Assembly: GCA_002430405.1 (NCBI GenBank)
Contig: DJBM01000099.1
Coordinates: forward strand, 1,789-8,118
From: Actinobacteria bacterium UBA5976
GTDB taxonomy: Bacteria > Actinomycetota > Actinomycetes > S36-B12 > UBA5976
Length of the DNA stretch: 6,330 bases
Direction: 5' to 3'
The position numbers and the translations under genes were made by a program. Every line of letters starts with the position of its first letter. The first letter of the stretch is position 1. Below, piece after piece: positions 1-5,571 of this stretch. Below the pieces are notes generated by a model. That model saw nothing but the letters and a program-made list of their open reading frames with translations, did no database searches and had not been told where the DNA came from.

Positions 1-1115
1 CGTTCACCAGCTAAAAACAGATTTTCAAATTTTGATAAATCAGTTTGCTTGATGAACTCCCCGGTGTAATCCTCTTTACGGATTGCCCGGATTGCAGTGG
101 GCGCTGTGAATAATCCTTTTACCCCGTACTTTTCGATGACACGCCAAAAAGTGCCTGCATCAGGTGTGCCAACTGGCTTGCCTTCAAACACAATGGTGGT
201 AGCGCCAGCAAAAAGTGGGGCATAAACAATGTAGGAGTGCCCCACTACCCAACCAACATCAGAAGCCGACCACCACATGTCCCCTGCTTCGATGTTGTAA
301 ACATTTTTCATTGACCAAGTAAGCGCAACTGCGTGGCCACCGTTGTCTCGGACAATTCCTTTTGGTTTACCCGTTGTGCCTGAGGTGTACAAGATGTAAA
401 GCGGATCCGTGGCTGCAACTGAAACACATTCGGCAGGCTCTGCCATTGCCATAGCGTCTTTCCAGTCCATGTCAGTTGGACCAAGTTCAACCACATGCTG
501 TTCGCGCTGCAAGATGATGCAGCGATCTGGCTTGTGCTTTGCCAGTTGAATTGATTCATCAAGCATTGGTTTGTATGCCACGATTCGCGTTGGCTCTAGG
601 CCACATGACGCCGAAACAATTACTTTTGGTTTGGCATCATCTATTCGAGCGGCTAATTCAGCAGGGGCAAAGCCGCCAAACACGACGGAGTGCACAGCGC
701 CAAGTCGCGCAGTAGCCAACATGGCAATAAGCGCTTCCGGCACCATGGGCATGTAGATAACAACACGATCACCTTTTTCAACTCCAGCCATGCGCAGCGC
801 GCCAGCAAACCGAGCAACTTTTTCCAGCATCTGGGCATAAGTCAAAGTTAAGGATTTCCCGGTTATCGCACTTTCGTGAATTACTGCAGGTTGATCAGCT
901 CTGCCATCGATTACATGTCGGTCGAGCGCGTTGTAACAAGTGTTAAGCATGCCATCGGAAAACCAGCGATACATCGGAGGATTACTGTCATCCAAAATCA
1001 CTTTTGGGGTCTTATCCCACTTAACTAATTTTGCCGCGTTACCCCAAAATCCATTTGGGTCCGCCATACTTTGCGCGTAAGCATTCTGATAATTAGTCAT
1101 AGGTATGTCTACCAT
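1..1115 (-). CDS. prpE: Propionyl-CoA synthetase-type acyl-CoA ligase (N-terminal 371 residues, cut by left edge)
   Basis: ANL-superfamily adenylate-forming enzyme, expected to activate propionate (or acetate) with ATP and CoA through an acyl-AMP intermediate in the cytoplasm. I read 371 in-frame codons from ATG 1115; the frame is still open at the edge, so roughly the last 40% of a family member of about 630 residues is missing. Visible are the N-terminal ACS block (MYRWFSDGMLNTCYNALDRH, about 48-67), GAVHSVVFGGFA (139-150), the phosphate-binding loop YTSGTTGKPKG (243-253), DVGWVVGHSYIVYAPL (286-301) and the adenine-pocket segment FTAPTAIRAI (336-345). RDNGGHAVAL (256-265) and EGKPVGTPDAG (311-321) are hallmarks of PrpE/ACSS3 proteins rather than of classical Acs, hence the call. 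The catalytic acyl-lysine of the C-terminal domain lies outside the window. GAAAG 7 nt upstream supports ATG 1115; a second in-frame ATG at 1100 lacks a ribosome binding site. The gene follows rlmN by 50 nt on the same strand. Substrate preference is inferred, not shown. Confidence 0.8.
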   Translation of the reverse strand, partial: MVDIPMTNYQNAYAQSMADPNGFWGNAAKLVKWDKTPKVILDDSNPPMYRWFSDGMLNTCYNALDRHVIDGRADQPAVIHESAITGKSLTLTYAQMLEKVARFAGALRMAGVEKGDRVVIYMPMVPEALIAMLATARLGAVHSVVFGGFAPAELAARIDDAKPKVIVSASCGLEPTRIVAYKPMLDESIQLAKHKPDRCIILQREQHVVELGPTDMDWKDAMAMAEPAECVSVAATDPLYILYTSGTTGKPKGIVRDNGGHAVALTWSMKNVYNIEAGDMWWSASDVGWVVGHSYIVYAPLFAGATTIVFEGKPVGTPDAGTFWRVIEKYGVKGLFTAPTAIRAIRKEDYTGEFIKQTDLSKFENLFLAGE

Positions 1116-1165
1116 GATCTAACTTTCAAGTCGCGCAGAAGGTAATTAGAGCTAACGCAATTGCC

Positions 1166-2248
1166 CTAGTTCTTAGTTGCCGCTGCAAGTTGGCCACATG
1201 CGCCGTCAATGTCGCGACCTCGAGTGTCGCGCACAGTTACGGGGACACCGTGACTCTTCAGGCGATAAACAAATTCTTCCTCATCTTCGCGCCGAGACGC
1301 TGTCCACTTCGATCCAGGGGTTGGATTTAGTGGAATCAAATTTACGTGCACTAAATTTCCAGCAAGTTTTTCCCCGAGCAGATCTGCGCGCCAAGCCTGA
1401 TCGTTTATGTCTTTAATCATCGCGTACTCAATGGATACGCGGCGACCCGTTTGATCTGCGTAATACCAAGCGGCATCCAAAACTTCCTGCACTTTATAAC
1501 GAGTATTAATTGGAACTAAAGTGTCGCGCAATTCATCATCTGGGGCATGTAAGGAAACTGCCAACGTAACGGGCATACCTTCTTCGGCAAGTTGGCGCAT
1601 CCGCGGCACTAATCCAACAGTGGAAACGGTAATGCCGCGAGCAGACATTCCAAATCCTGCTGGAGCAGGCTCCGTTAATCGGCGAATTGCGCCAATCACG
1701 CTGTTGTAGTTAGCCATAGGTTCGCCCATGCCCATAAAAACCAAATTATTAACGCGACCTATTCCGCCAGCAACTTCATCTTTAGCAAGTGCGCGGGCGC
1801 CAGCAAGTACTTGCTCTACAATTTCCCCCGTTGAAAGATTTCGAGTTAGGCCACTTTGTCCGGTAGCACAAAATGGACAATTCATGCCACAGCCTGCTTG
1901 CGAGGAAATGCACATAGTTACCCGATCGGTGTAGCGCATTAAAACGCTTTCAACTAAAACACCATCGAATAATTTCCAAACCTGTTTAACGGTTGTGCCG
2001 TTGTCGCATTTCAATTCACGAATGCTTGTCATTAAATCTGGGAACAATAAATCTTTAACTGCTTCGCGCATGTCAGCAGGTACGTCAGTCCATGACGCAG
2101 TGTCATTATTTAGCCTCTGGTACCACTGGCGCGAAAACTGATCGGCGCGAAAGCCAGGTAAGCCAAGTTCAATTACTTGTGCCTTACGTTCTTCAACAGT
2201 CCAATCTGACCAATGCTTCGGCGGTTTTGGTCGCTTGGGCTCGATCAT
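1166..2248 (-). CDS. rlmN: Dual-specificity 23S rRNA (A2503)/tRNA (A37) C2-methyltransferase, radical SAM
   Basis: Radical SAM methyltransferase that methylates C2 of A2503 in 23S rRNA and, in characterised members, A37 of some tRNAs, tuning peptidyl-transferase behaviour and fidelity. Starting at ATG 2248 it has 360 residues, normal for the family. The [4Fe-4S] motif CX3CX2C is C120-GMN-C124-PF-C127. C113 (in CISSQAGC) and C351 (in GACGQL) match the two extra cysteines of E. coli RlmN (C118 and the methyl-carrying C355). E100 lies 13 residues before C113, the same spacing as E. coli E105 to C118. GMGEPMANY (173-181), the SAM-binding region, and HVNLIPLNP are also present. ATG 2248 is chosen because GGAGAA sits just upstream; an in-frame ATG at 2272 would add eight residues (MPAPGELI) but has no good ribosome binding site and would place that GGAG inside the gene. 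All catalytic residues are intact. The location after cdsA is typical of Actinobacteria. Confidence 0.96.
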   Translation of the reverse strand: MIEPKRPKPPKHWSDWTVEERKAQVIELGLPGFRADQFSRQWYQRLNNDTASWTDVPADMREAVKDLLFPDLMTSIRELKCDNGTTVKQVWKLFDGVLVESVLMRYTDRVTMCISSQAGCGMNCPFCATGQSGLTRNLSTGEIVEQVLAGARALAKDEVAGGIGRVNNLVFMGMGEPMANYNSVIGAIRRLTEPAPAGFGMSARGITVSTVGLVPRMRQLAEEGMPVTLAVSLHAPDDELRDTLVPINTRYKVQEVLDAAWYYADQTGRRVSIEYAMIKDINDQAWRADLLGEKLAGNLVHVNLIPLNPTPGSKWTASRREDEEEFVYRLKSHGVPVTVRDTRGRDIDGACGQLAAATKN

Positions 2249-2254
2249 GATTAA

Positions 2255-2260
2255 TTCTCC
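2255..2260 (-). promoter_or_regulatory. Ribosome binding site that decides the rlmN start
   Basis: On the minus strand GGAGAA precedes ATG 2248, with 6 nt between the end of the motif and the start codon. No comparable purine-rich site precedes the upstream in-frame ATG at 2272. This supports the shorter 360-residue RlmN. Confidence 0.75.
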
Positions 2261-2299
2261 GGGTGCAGGCATACCGTAAGCCTACGGGCGAATCGCTAG

Positions 2300-3124
2300 T
2301 TAGAGAAAAATACTGAAGAGTACCCAAGCAACGAAAGCATTGATCACAAGTGAGTCGAGTCGATCCATAACTCCCCCGTGTCCAGGCAACAACGTACCCA
2401 TATCTTTCACACCAAGGTCGCGCTTGATCATAGATTCGATTAGGTCGCCAAGGGTTGCGCTGAGCATCATGACAAAGCCAACAATCGCGCCCTCCCACCA
2501 ACTCTGGTCAAATACAAAAATCCACAACAAGGTTCCAACAACTAATTGCAGTACCAGGGCGCCAGCAAAGCCTTCCCAAGATTTTTTCGGAGAAATTGTT
2601 GGAGCCATCAGATGTTTGCCAAAGATCGCGCCAGCGACGTAACCACCCAGATCAGTTGCTGCGGTAAGCAGCACAAATGCTAAAACTTTCCAGGCGCCAT
2701 CAGTTTGGGTAGATAGCAGGACAGCAAAGCTAGCTAAAACTGGTGCATAAACTAGCGCGAAAACCGAACGAGTTACGTGATGGACGTAAGCCTCTTCGCC
2801 GTCTAAAAGCCGAACTGACAAAACTAATAATGAACTGGCTATAAACGTTATTACTAATCCCGTTACACCATCCAGGGCTGCTGCGACCACGATTATTGGC
2901 GCCAGGATCTGAAGCAGAATCAACATTCGCGGGGAAAGGCCAACGACTAAAGTTTTGGATAATTCGCGCATTGCTAGCACTGTTGCAAATGCAACCAAAA
3001 TTGCAAAGAACCGCACGTCAGCAAATAACGAAACAATTAAAGTGATGAATAATCCAAGACCAACGGCGATAGCAGCTGGCAAGTTGCGTCCAGCTTTGCC
3101 GAAATCAGTTTCAGTTGTAGTCAT
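2300..3124 (-). CDS. cdsA: Phosphatidate cytidylyltransferase (CDP-diacylglycerol synthase)
   Basis: Integral membrane enzyme that converts phosphatidic acid and CTP to CDP-diacylglycerol and pyrophosphate, the branch point for phosphatidylglycerol, cardiolipin and phosphatidylinositol. The 274 residues (counted from ATG 3124) show about eight hydrophobic segments, the first near 14-34 and the last at the C-terminus (about 258-273). The family signature is complete near the C-terminus: SMIKRDLGVKDMG (231-243), then LLPGHGGVMDRLDS (245-258), holding the metal- and nucleotide-binding acidic residues. TDLGGYVAG (158-166) and SPKKSWEGFAG (178-188) are further conserved blocks. The start is one of two adjacent codons: TTG 3127 directly abuts the frr stop, and ATG 3124 follows it. 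ATG is preferred because GAGGT lies 7 nt upstream, against 4 nt for TTG. The lack of a spacer implies co-transcription and probably translational coupling with frr. Only length differs between the two starts (275 or 274 residues). Confidence 0.96.
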   Translation of the reverse strand: MTTTETDFGKAGRNLPAAIAVGLGLFITLIVSLFADVRFFAILVAFATVLAMRELSKTLVVGLSPRMLILLQILAPIIVVAAALDGVTGLVITFIASSLLVLSVRLLDGEEAYVHHVTRSVFALVYAPVLASFAVLLSTQTDGAWKVLAFVLLTAATDLGGYVAGAIFGKHLMAPTISPKKSWEGFAGALVLQLVVGTLLWIFVFDQSWWEGAIVGFVMMLSATLGDLIESMIKRDLGVKDMGTLLPGHGGVMDRLDSLVINAFVAWVLFSIFL

Positions 3125-3127
3125 CAA

Positions 3128-3685
3128 CTAGACCTCGAGAAGTTCGGCTTCTTTATGCTTAAGCATTTCATCAATATGAGCTACTGCCTTAGTTGTTAAA
3201 TCCTCAAGAGCCTTTTCAGCGCGCGCCACTTCATCTTTACCAGCGCCACCATCTTTAGCTATCTTTTCTAAAGCTTCCTTTGCACTGCGTCGAATGTTTC
3301 GGATTGCTATCCGAGCATCTTCGGCTTTAACCTTTGCGACTTTGATAAATTCCTTGCGGCGATCCTCAGTCAATTGTGGGAATGGCACCCGAATAATCAC
3401 GCCATCATTCGATGGGTTAACACCAAGATCAGAGTCGCGAATTGCTCGCTCGATTGCGCCCAGCGCAGTCTTATCGAATGGACTAATGGTGGCAACGCGG
3501 GGTTCTGGCGTTTGAATTGAAGCAACCTGTTGTAACGGGGTAGGCGTTCCGTAGTAATCCACCATAATTTTTGAGAAAAGCGCAGCGGACGCGCGACCGG
3601 CGCGGATCGTTGTGAAATCTTCGCGGGTCACCTCTGTTGCCTTAGCCATCTTGGTTTCTGCATCTTTTAAAGTTTCAGTTATCAT
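3128..3685 (-). CDS. frr: Ribosome recycling factor
   Basis: Cytosolic factor that, with EF-G, splits the post-termination ribosome so that subunits can be reused. The product has 185 residues, the same length as E. coli RRF. Domain I (three-helix bundle) is visible as residues about 1-30, with IRAGRAS at 27-33, and about 105-185, rich in charged helical sequence; domain II is the beta-rich part around 31-104 (YYGTPTPLQQVASI, PFDKTALGAIERAI). Conserved arginines R110, R129, R132 and R133 (in LTEDRRKEF and AIRNIRRSAKE) fall at the positions known from E. coli, where R132 is important for ribosome binding. The ATG start is preceded by GAGGA 11 nt upstream, a rather long spacing; that motif overlaps the pyrH stop (TAG AGGA), suggesting coupling to pyrH, which ends 15 nt upstream. 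Downstream, cdsA starts at or just after the frr stop. Nothing looks damaged. Confidence 0.98.
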   Translation of the reverse strand: MITETLKDAETKMAKATEVTREDFTTIRAGRASAALFSKIMVDYYGTPTPLQQVASIQTPEPRVATISPFDKTALGAIERAIRDSDLGVNPSNDGVIIRVPFPQLTEDRRKEFIKVAKVKAEDARIAIRNIRRSAKEALEKIAKDGGAGKDEVARAEKALEDLTTKAVAHIDEMLKHKEAELLEV

Positions 3686-3700
3686 AAATTTTCAAATCCT

Positions 3701-4462
3701 CTAGTGAACAGTTCTAATTAGGGTTCCGATTTTTTCACCATGTACCGCACGTGCGATGTTGCCGTCCACTAGCAAATTGAAAACTACGATTGGCAAGTCA
3801 TTGTCCCGGCACAAACTAATTGCGGTGGCATCTGCAACCTTTAGGTTCTGAGTTAACACTTCGTCATGACTCAAACTTTCATATCGCTTTGCTGCGGGAT
3901 TTATTCGAGGGTCTTCATCGTAAACTCCATCAACACCTTTGGCCATCAAAACCACTTCGCAAGCAATTTCTAGCGCCCGTTGGGCCGCGCAGCTATCAGT
4001 ACTGAAGTATGGGGTGCCAAGTCCAGCGCCAAAAATTACCACACGCCCTTTTTCCAAATGGCGAAGCGCGCGACCAGGAATGTATGGCTCAGCAACTTGA
4101 CTCATCGGGATAGCGGTTTGCACCCGCGTTGCTATTCCTTGTTTTTCCAAAAAATCCTGCAGAGCTAAACAGTTCATAACTGTGCCGAGCATACCCATGT
4201 AGTCAGCTCGGGCCCGATCCATACCGCGTTCAGCAAGCTGGGCACCACGGAAATAGTTACCACCACCAATTACGACAGCAACCTCAGTACCACCCCGAAC
4301 AACTTCCGCGATTTGGCGGGCAATGTCATTAACTACATCAGGGTCGACGCCGAGTTTTCCTTCACCTGCGAAAGCTTCACCAGAAAGCTTGAGTAAGACC
4401 CGTTTCCAGCCACCGTTTGGAATTCCGGGCCAAATATCTTGAGATTTATCAGATGCGCCCAC
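3701..4462 (-). CDS. pyrH: UMP kinase (uridylate kinase)
   Basis: Bacterial-type UMP kinase of the amino-acid kinase fold, an ATP-dependent UMP to UDP phosphotransferase that is usually hexameric and controlled by GTP and UTP. The 253 residues are slightly longer than E. coli PyrH (241) because of an N-terminal extension (about 1-18) before WKRVLLKLSGEAF (19-31), as is common in Actinobacteria. Further motifs are VVIGGGNYFRG (63-73), DYMGMLGTVMNCLALQD (87-103), GAGLGTPYFSTDSCAAQRA (145-163), AKGVDGVYDEDPR (174-186) and DATAISLCRDNDLPIVVFN (211-229), covering phosphate, UMP and ATP sites. The start is GTG: an in-frame TAA at 4480-4478 leaves no upstream ATG, GTG or TTG, and none occurs downstream before the conserved core. 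GAGG lies only 2 nt before the GTG, which is unusually close. This is the first gene after the rpsB-tsf terminator and the head of a tight pyrH-frr-cdsA run; its role in supplying CTP links it metabolically to CdsA. Confidence 0.97.
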   Translation of the reverse strand: MGASDKSQDIWPGIPNGGWKRVLLKLSGEAFAGEGKLGVDPDVVNDIARQIAEVVRGGTEVAVVIGGGNYFRGAQLAERGMDRARADYMGMLGTVMNCLALQDFLEKQGIATRVQTAIPMSQVAEPYIPGRALRHLEKGRVVIFGAGLGTPYFSTDSCAAQRALEIACEVVLMAKGVDGVYDEDPRINPAAKRYESLSHDEVLTQNLKVADATAISLCRDNDLPIVVFNLLVDGNIARAVHGEKIGTLIRTVH

Positions 4463-4510
4463 GTCCTCAATCTTGCCTTATCCAGCGATGAATCCGTGCA
4501 ATGCCCCCGC

Positions 4511-4554
4511 AAAAATACTTTTGGCACTCACCCTTGTGAGGTAAGTGCCAAAAG
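4511..4554 (-). terminator. Intrinsic terminator after tsf
   Basis: A perfect 11-bp inverted repeat pairs CTTTTGGCACT (4518-4528) with AGTGCCAAAAG (4544-4554) around a 15-nt loop. Inside, CTCAC and GTGAG can form an alternative inner stem. On the minus-strand transcript the hairpin is followed by UAUUUUU (positions 4517-4511), the expected U tract, so it should end rpsB-tsf transcription. The plus-strand side is not followed by T residues, so it appears one-directional. It separates rpsB-tsf from pyrH-frr-cdsA. Confidence 0.85.
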
Positions 4555-4567
4555 AGCCTAGTTTCTA

Positions 4568-4617
4568 GCGATCAAGTTCGATCAAGCTGAGCTAATTGCG
4601 ATCAAGTTCGATAGAGC
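4568..4617. repeat. Phased CGATCAAG direct repeats
   Basis: The 15-mer GCGATCAAGTTCGAT occurs exactly twice, at 4568-4582 and 4598-4612, 30 nt apart. Its core CGATCAAG starts at 4569, 4579 and 4599, with a degenerate copy CGATAGAG at 4609, so all starts differ by multiples of 10 bp, about one helical turn. A further copy lies at 4668-4675 across the tsf stop. The arrangement resembles an operator array or a small intergenic repeat; its function is unknown. Confidence 0.7.
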
Positions 4618-4647
4618 CGGCAATAAATTGACCTACTGGCTATCTCT

Positions 4648-4681
4648 GCTCTGCAATTGATCGCCCACGATCAAGCAGAGC
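4648..4681 (-). other. Strong hairpin spanning the tsf stop codon
   Basis: On the plus strand GCTCTGC (4648-4654), AA, TTGATCG (4657-4663), loop CCCA, CGATCAA (4668-4674) and GCAGAGC (4675-4681) form a 14-bp stem interrupted only by a 2-nt bulge. In the tsf mRNA the UGA stop (4673-4671) lies within the stem. No U tract follows on either strand, so it is not a standard terminator. It could protect the 3' end or assist termination at the terminator 94 nt further on; that role is inference. Confidence 0.65.
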
Positions 4682-5486
4682 CAATTTCAATGCGGATGAA
4701 GCCAGTTACAGTGGTGCCAGCGTCTGCCAGCACTTGCTTTACCGTCTTCTTGTTGTCAATAACTGAGGACTGCTCAAGTAAGCAACTTTCCTTGAAGAAG
4801 CCATTGACGCGACCCTCCACAATCATTGGCAAGGATGCTTCTGGCTTACCTTCTTCTTTGGCAGTTTCAAGGGCAATGTGCTTTTCATTTTCCACAACAT
4901 CTGCTGGAACTTCATCGCGAGTTAGGTAAGTTGGGCGCATCGCGGCAACTTGCATTGCAGCGCTACGGGCAGCTTCCTCACTACCTGAGTAGGAAACCAG
5001 CACACCAACTGCAGGAGGTAGATCAGCAGCACGGCGATGCAGGTAAATCGCAACATCGCCATCTGGATTTGCCACCCGACCTAGTTCGATTTTTTCGCCA
5101 ATGATTGCTGCCATGTCGGCAACTGATTGCTCAACAGTTTTGCCGTTGCTCAAAGTAAGGGCGGCAGCGGCAGCTGAATCCTTAGCGCCAGCAGCTTTAA
5201 CTGCTGCTGCGATTTCGCTGCCAAGTTTTGAGAAATCCTCGCTCTTTGCCACGAAATCGGTCTCGCACAATAGTTCGATTAGCGCTCCAGAATCATGAGA
5301 GACGATGCCGGCTGAAGTTTCGCGTTCAGCACCACGCTTGGCTGCTTTAGCAGCACCTGAAATTCGAAGAATCTCGACGGCCTTATCGAAGTCACCAGCA
5401 GATTCTTCAAGCGCTTTTTTGCACTCCATCATTCCGGCTGAGGTAATGTCGCGAAGTTTCTTTACTTCTGCGGCTGAAATAGACAT
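4671..5486 (-). CDS. tsf: Translation elongation factor Ts
   Basis: Guanine-nucleotide exchange factor that releases GDP from EF-Tu in the cytoplasm. The 271 residues are close to the usual actinobacterial length (E. coli EF-Ts has 283). The N-terminal UBA-like domain covers about 1-55 (AAEVKKLRDITSAGMMECKK, 5-24; SGAAKAAKRGAERETSAG, 43-60). The EF-Tu-contacting TDFV motif is at 76-79 within LCETDFVAKSEDF. A first core subdomain with GEKIELGRV (130-138) is followed by HRRAADLPPAVGVLVSY (150-166). The C-terminal module LLEQSSVIDNKKTVKQVL (236-253) is the conserved dimer/EF-Tu contact helix region. The ATG start has AAGGA 8 nt upstream (complement of 5495-5499), a good ribosome binding site. 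It follows rpsB by 85 nt, with a hairpin in between, and ends inside another hairpin. Alanine-rich segments around 92-110 are normal for the coiled-coil part. Nothing is missing. Confidence 0.98.
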   Translation of the reverse strand: MSISAAEVKKLRDITSAGMMECKKALEESAGDFDKAVEILRISGAAKAAKRGAERETSAGIVSHDSGALIELLCETDFVAKSEDFSKLGSEIAAAVKAAGAKDSAAAAALTLSNGKTVEQSVADMAAIIGEKIELGRVANPDGDVAIYLHRRAADLPPAVGVLVSYSGSEEAARSAAMQVAAMRPTYLTRDEVPADVVENEKHIALETAKEEGKPEASLPMIVEGRVNGFFKESCLLEQSSVIDNKKTVKQVLADAGTTVTGFIRIEIGSA

Positions 5487-5528
5487 GAATTAGTTCCTTA
5501 ATGTATTTGATTTTGGTATGAAAGTTTT

Positions 5529-5567
5529 TAATAATTGCGGGCAACTACTAGCTGCCCGCAATTATTA
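5529..5567 (-). terminator. rpsB-tsf intercistronic hairpin (possible attenuator)
   Basis: A perfect 15-bp inverted repeat, TAATAATTGCGGGCA (5529-5543) and TGCCCGCAATTATTA (5553-5567), encloses a 9-nt loop and begins 4 nt after the rpsB stop. In the minus-strand transcript the GC-rich core GCGGGCA/UGCCCGC is followed by AAUUAUUAAAAAC rather than a run of U, so it is not a canonical terminator. A partial terminator or RNA-processing site that lowers tsf relative to rpsB is plausible, as E. coli is known to have a terminator-like element at this junction. The structure is certain, the role inferred. Confidence 0.6.
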
Positions 5568-5571
5568 CTAA

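Larger units (their letters stand above)
4463..4670. other. 208-nt tsf-pyrH intergenic region
   Basis: This is the longest non-coding stretch in the window. Read in the direction of transcription it holds the distal arm of a hairpin across the tsf stop, about 30 nt without clear structure, two 15-bp direct repeats in a set of phased CGATCAAG motifs, an intrinsic terminator, and about 48 nt before the pyrH GTG. In that last part TTGCAC (minus strand, 4501-4496) could be a -35 element, but no good -10 hexamer follows at 16-18 nt, so I do not call a pyrH promoter. No open frame, tRNA or known riboswitch was recognised. Confidence 0.7.

Noticed and set aside
236..246. Possible frameshift in the prpE-like gene at the C/G run
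   Set aside because: Careful reading of GTA GTG GGG CAC TCC TAC keeps the frame and gives the expected VVGHSY motif, so the gene is intact across this point.
1116..1165. Promoter or terminator between rlmN and the prpE-like gene
   Set aside because: The gap shows only an 8-bp palindrome (GCAATTGC) and no stem with a T run, and no -35/-10 pair at a suitable distance.
2274..2287. CCGTA-AGCC-TACGG hairpin between cdsA and rlmN as a terminator
   Set aside because: The stem is only 5 bp and no T tract follows on the minus strand; such short palindromes arise easily by chance.
2193..2501. 102-residue minus-strand frame overlapping cdsA and rlmN
   Set aside because: It lies in an alternative frame over both conserved genes, has a Cys/Arg-rich composition typical of shadow frames, and matches no family I know.
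4571..4612. tRNA T-arm-like TTCGATC sequences in the tsf-pyrH spacer
   Set aside because: The five bases on each side do not pair as a T stem and no acceptor, D or anticodon arms are present; the similarity comes from the repeat itself.
4568..4612. Start of a CRISPR array
   Set aside because: There are only two 15-bp repeats with a 15-nt spacer, which is too short and too few, and there are no cas genes.
4826..5104. Plus-strand frames opposite tsf and rpsB (for example 4826-5104 and 5822-6115)
   Set aside because: They are antisense to highly conserved genes, with residue composition of random frames and no recognisable domain or ribosome binding site.
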